In this document: positions 14,601 through 16,128 of the stretch, piece after piece
How the letters are laid out: each line of letters opens with the position of its first letter
How positions within the stretch are numbered: position 1 is the first letter of the stretch
Origin: Phycisphaerae bacterium
GTDB lineage: Bacteria > Planctomycetota > Phycisphaerae > UBA1845 > UTPLA1
Length of the DNA stretch: 16,128 bases
Direction: 5' to 3'
Assembly: GCA_016935885.1 (NCBI GenBank)
Contig: JAFGQA010000296.1
Location: 1 to 16,128 of the forward strand
Program-made: the position numbers and the translations under genes
The notes under the pieces: generated by a model
What the model was told of the DNA's origin: nothing
Databases searched by the model: none
The model's input: the letters and a program-made list of their open reading frames with translations, nothing else

Positions 14601-16128
14601 CGTACCGGTCGTGGTGCCGCTGACGGTGCCCGTACCCGTCTTGACCGTCAGCGTGATCAGCGTGTCGGCCGTGACGTTCGCCGCGTTGTCGTATTGGTCC
14701 GTCGAGCTTACGGTGACGTTGAACCCGGTGCCGGCCACCTGGCCGCCGATCGCGGTGACTGCCAGACGATCGGCTGTACCCTCCGTGACGTTGAACGCGC
14801 TGGAGTCGGCGGAGTTGAGCACGTCGCCGCTTGTTCTCGCCACAGTCAGCTCAACACCATTCTCCTTGGTGTTGTAGGTGACGCCGGAGATGGTGACGCT
14901 GCCGGTGCCCGATGTGATCGTGCCGGTCGTGGTCCCGCCGAGTGTACCGGTGCCGGTCTTCTTGGTCAGCGAAACGCCGGTGTTTTGTGAGACGGTGGCG
15001 TTGTTGCCATTCGCGTCCTTGACATAGACCGTTACGCTGAACGCGACACCGGCTCCCTGCGTTCCGATCGTCTGGAAGGCGAGGTCGGTGGCCGCGCCGG
15101 AACTGACGGCGAAGGCGTTGGAGTCAGCGGACGACAGGCTGTCGCCGCTGGTTCTGGTGGCGGTCAGTACGACGCCGGACTCGGCGGTGTCATAGGTGAC
15201 GCCGGAGATCGTGACGGTGTTGGTCCCGCTCGTGATGGTGCCGGAGACCGTGCCGCCGAGGATGCCGGTGCCGGTCTTCAGGCTGAGCGTTACGCCCGTA
15301 TTCTGCGTAACGCTTGCTGATGTACCGAAGACATCCTTCGCGTTTATGACCACGTCAAAGGCGACGCCCGCCGCTTGACCACTAATGGTGCCGACGGACA
15401 GGGTAGTTGCCAGGCCGGTCTCTGCTGCAAGGTACGTGTAGTCGTTGTACTGCCAACTGCTGCCTATGTACGAATTCAGTCGGACGTAGACCGTGCTGCC
15501 GTCGCTGGGCAGGCCGGTTACGGTGGCGGACTGCGTTGTTCCGGTGGACTGGTTGTAGATGTCGGTGCCGCCGGCAGTGGTGCCGACCCACAGGCGGTAC
15601 TGTGTTACGCCCGAGCCGGCACCCCACTGGAAGGTGTAGGAAGCGCCGGTAAGCCTGTCGCCGCTATTGGCGGGCGTTGTCATCTGGGCCGGAGCCGTGG
15701 CGACGTCAAACGTATTGGAATCGGCCGCGGTGAGCGAATCGCCGCCGCTGGCGGTGGCGGTCAGCACGACGCCCGTCTCGTACGTGTCGTACGTAACACC
15801 CGAGATCGTCACCGAGCTGGTGCCGCTCGAGACCGTGCCTGTGGTCGTGCCGCCGAGTGTGCCCGTGCCAGTCTTCACGGTCAGGGTTACGGTCGTGTCC
15901 TGCGTGGTGTTCGCCGCAGTGTCCGTGCCGTCGAGGACGTTGACGACGACGTCGAAGGGCACGTCCTTGCCCTGGTTGGAAATGGTCGTGAAGGACAGTT
16001 TGGTGGGTGTGCGGTCTATGACCTCGAAGGCGTTCGAGTCGGCGGCCGTCAGCGCGTCGCCGCCGCTGGCCGTGGCGGTAAGCACCACGCCGGTTTCGGC
16101 GGTGTCGTAGGTCACGCCCGAGATCGTC
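11682..16128 (-). CDS. Giant Ig-like repeat surface protein, C-terminal part (5' end outside window)
   Basis: The frame is open to the window edge, so this is the last ~1480 residues of a longer protein. The GTG at 16115 is an internal Val of the repeat motif TISGVTYDT, not a start. From N to C it has a partial repeat, one full repeat, a fibronectin-III-like module (15408-15686), ten more repeats (12222-15407), a second fibronectin-like module (11946-12221), a Pro/Asp/Glu-rich linker, and a CGAG / hydrophobic / Arg-cluster tail. Each repeat is 106 residues (one is 108) and follows the pattern AFxVTV...D..GN, TLTVKTGTGTLGGTT, SGTSSVTISGVTYDT, SGDSLTAADSN. These look like bacterial Ig-like surface modules. 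The protein is low in Cys and rich in Thr/Ser/Gly, offering many O-glycosylation sites. A likely role is adhesion or an extracellular stalk or coat; no enzymatic domain is seen. Confidence 0.92.
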   Translation of the reverse strand, partial: TISGVTYDTAETGVVLTATASGGDALTAADSNAFEVIDRTPTKLSFTTISNQGKDVPFDVVVNVLDGTDTAANTTQDTTVTLTVKTGTGTLGGTTTGTVSSGTSSVTISGVTYDTYETGVVLTATASGGDSLTAADSNTFDVATAPAQMTTPANSGDRLTGASYTFQWGAGSGVTQYRLWVGTTAGGTDIYNQSTGTTQSATVTGLPSDGSTVYVRLNSYIGSSWQYNDYTYLAAETGLATTLSVGTISGQAAGVAFDVVINAKDVFGTSASVTQNTGVTLSLKTGTGILGGTVSGTITSGTNTVTISGVTYDTAESGVVLTATRTSGDSLSSADSNAFAVSSGAATDLAFQTIGTQGAGVAFSVTVYVKDANGNNATVSQNTGVSLTKKTGTGTLGGTTTGTITSGTGSVTISGVTYNTKENGVELTVARTSGDVLNSADSSAFNVTEGTADRLAVTAIGGQVAGTGFNVTVSSTDQYDNAANVTADTLITLTVKTGTGTVSGTTTGTISAGTSSVTISGTIYDVAESGVVLTATASGGDSLTAEDSASFTVSAGALSKLTISTIADQAAGETFNVLVKSTDSCGNPVVTTQDTAVTLSVGTGTGTLGGTTSGTITGGTSSKTVSGVTYDTMETGVSLTATRTSGDVLSAGTSNTFTVGAGSANDLTVATISQQRLGVAFDVTLNVVDQYGNSTTVSGDTGVALAKKTGTGAIGGTTTGTITSGTSTVTISGVTWDTEESGVSLTASRTSGDTLNSADSNTFNVIEGVASKLAVTTVTARQAGEAFSVTVNATDSAGNASTITQDTTITLSVKTGTAGALDDGTTTGTMTAGTSSVTISGVIWNTKENGVVFTATATGGDTLTAADSNSFNVTAGPACKLAITTIAGQTAGTAFNVAVTAQDQYGNDSNLLVDSLVTLSLATGTGSLGGTLSGTMTSGTSSKTISGVTYNVAESGVSLTATESGGFPLTAATSNTFTVSANSLTKLTVNTVASQVAGTAFNVTVKSTDTYGNPVVTTQDTGVSLSVNTGSGSLGGTTTGTITGGTSSVTISGVTYDTAESGVSLTATRTSGDSLTAANSNLFAVAAGTASKLAAATIATQGEDIPFNVTVTSTDSVGNAANVTATTTVTLTVKTGTGTLGGTVAGTITAGTSSVTISGVTYDTAETGVVLTATASGGDTLTAIDSNAFNVESRPPDHLTFTTVSQQVKSIAFSVTVNVEDASNDTAFATQDTTVTLTLNTGTGNLGGTLSGTITAGTSSVTISGVTYDKVETGVILTATASGGDSLTAATSGAFNVIDTAAATMTTPASGGATLTGASFTFQWNSGAGVAQYRLWVGTSQGAKDIYNQSTGTTQQATVTGLPTDGSAVYVRLNSYINSVWEYNEYQYVAYTETAPPPDDGLPVDPEEDLPSDKPVAASNDAGDVSDAASMAEPAAPTDLVVPGANGGMCGAGASMSTMLCALSLCGVGMGIRRRRRPTRR
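11685..11780 (-). other. C-terminal sorting tail (CGAG-type, MYXO-CTERM-like)
   Basis: The last 32 residues begin with CGAG, continue as a hydrophobic segment (MLCALSLCGVGMGI) and end in RRRRRPTRR. The three-part layout (short motif, membrane helix, Arg cluster) is that of rhombosortase-, exosortase- or myxosortase-processed tails. The Cys-Gly motif is closest to MYXO-CTERM rather than PEP-CTERM or LPXTG. The protein would be held in the membrane, then cut and transferred to the surface. The processing enzyme is not in the window. Confidence 0.7.
11946..12221 (-). repeat. Fibronectin-III-like module, C-terminal copy
   Basis: About 92 residues with FTFQWNSGAGVAQYRLWVG, DIYNQSTGTTQQATVTGLP and VYVRLNSYI. 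It is very similar to the module encoded at 15408-15686 and, like it, follows an Ig-like repeat with the TQDTTVTLT variant. Confidence 0.8.
12222..16004 (-). repeat. Eleven 318-bp coding repeats (Ig-like)
   Basis: Unit coordinates in protein order: 15687-16004, then (after the module at 15408-15686) 15090-15407, 14772-15089, 14454-14771, 14136-14453, 13818-14135, 13494-13817, 13176-13493, 12858-13175, 12540-12857 and 12222-12539. Ten units are 318 bp and the one at 13494-13817 is 324 bp, because of two extra residues in its TGTAGALDDG loop. A partial unit continues past the window end. Length is strictly kept while loops vary, as expected for folded domains under selection. Confidence 0.9.
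15408..15686 (-). repeat. Fibronectin-III-like module, internal copy
   Basis: 93 residues with YTFQWGAGSGVTQYRLWVG, TDIYNQSTGTTQSATVTGLP and VYVRLNSYIGSSWQYNDY. It interrupts the Ig-like array and is a close duplicate of the C-terminal module at 11946-12221. Confidence 0.8.

Noticed and set aside
16113..16115. GTG as the start codon of the giant repeat protein
   Set aside because: The codon is the Val of the recurrent TISGVTYDT motif, and the same frame stays open upstream to the window edge.
12222..16128. Regular 318-bp repeats considered as a CRISPR-like or satellite array
   Set aside because: The period is a multiple of three with a continuous open frame and conserved protein motifs, so these are coding domain repeats.

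Overview
The window looks like a piece of a GC-rich environmental bacterial chromosome, most likely Planctomycetota or a similar phylum with a rich cell surface. This assignment is an inference. It rests on a thrombospondin-type-3 lipoprotein, a very long repetitive surface protein ending in a CGAG / hydrophobic / poly-Arg tail, and intergenic regions packed with palindromic repeats. No rRNA, tRNA, CRISPR array, transposase or phage gene was seen.

Layout. Positions 1-330 hold a palindromic repeat block and the leader of a secreted, calcium-binding-type lipoprotein (331-1578, +). Positions 1579-2019 are a repeat-rich intergenic region carrying an inverted copy of the block at 1-79. A small SAM-dependent methyltransferase (2020-2688, -) diverges from a GSCFA-family SGNH-like enzyme (2788-3765, +). 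The latter overlaps tail-to-tail with a large two-part CgeB-like glycosyltransferase (3755-6268, -). Diverging from that is a tightly packed four-gene + strand operon (6438-11259): a GT4 glycosyltransferase fused to a PglD-like Rossmann domain, a GT2 glycosyltransferase, a sulfotransferase-like protein with an inserted Cys4 zinc ribbon, and a hexapeptide acyltransferase fused to a KpsC/KpsS-like capsule domain. Positions 11260-11681 are a hairpin array. The rest (11682-16128, -) is the C-terminal 1480 or so residues of a giant surface protein. It has eleven complete 106-108-residue Ig-like repeats, two fibronectin-like modules and a C-terminal sorting tail, and its start lies beyond the window.

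How the genes may work together. The central genes (about 2.0-11.3 kb) read as a surface-glycan or glycoprotein decoration cluster: three glycosyltransferases, a capsule-type transferase, an O-acyltransferase, a sulfotransferase-like enzyme, a methyltransferase and a GSCFA enzyme. The + strand genes overlap or lie within 15 bp of each other, so they are probably co-transcribed. The neighbouring giant repeat protein is a reasonable but unproven acceptor for the glycan.

The most notable signals are the unusual domain fusions, the higher-order duplication inside the repeat protein, the inverted repeat block bracketing the lipoprotein gene, and a pair of palindromes with a compensatory base-pair change.
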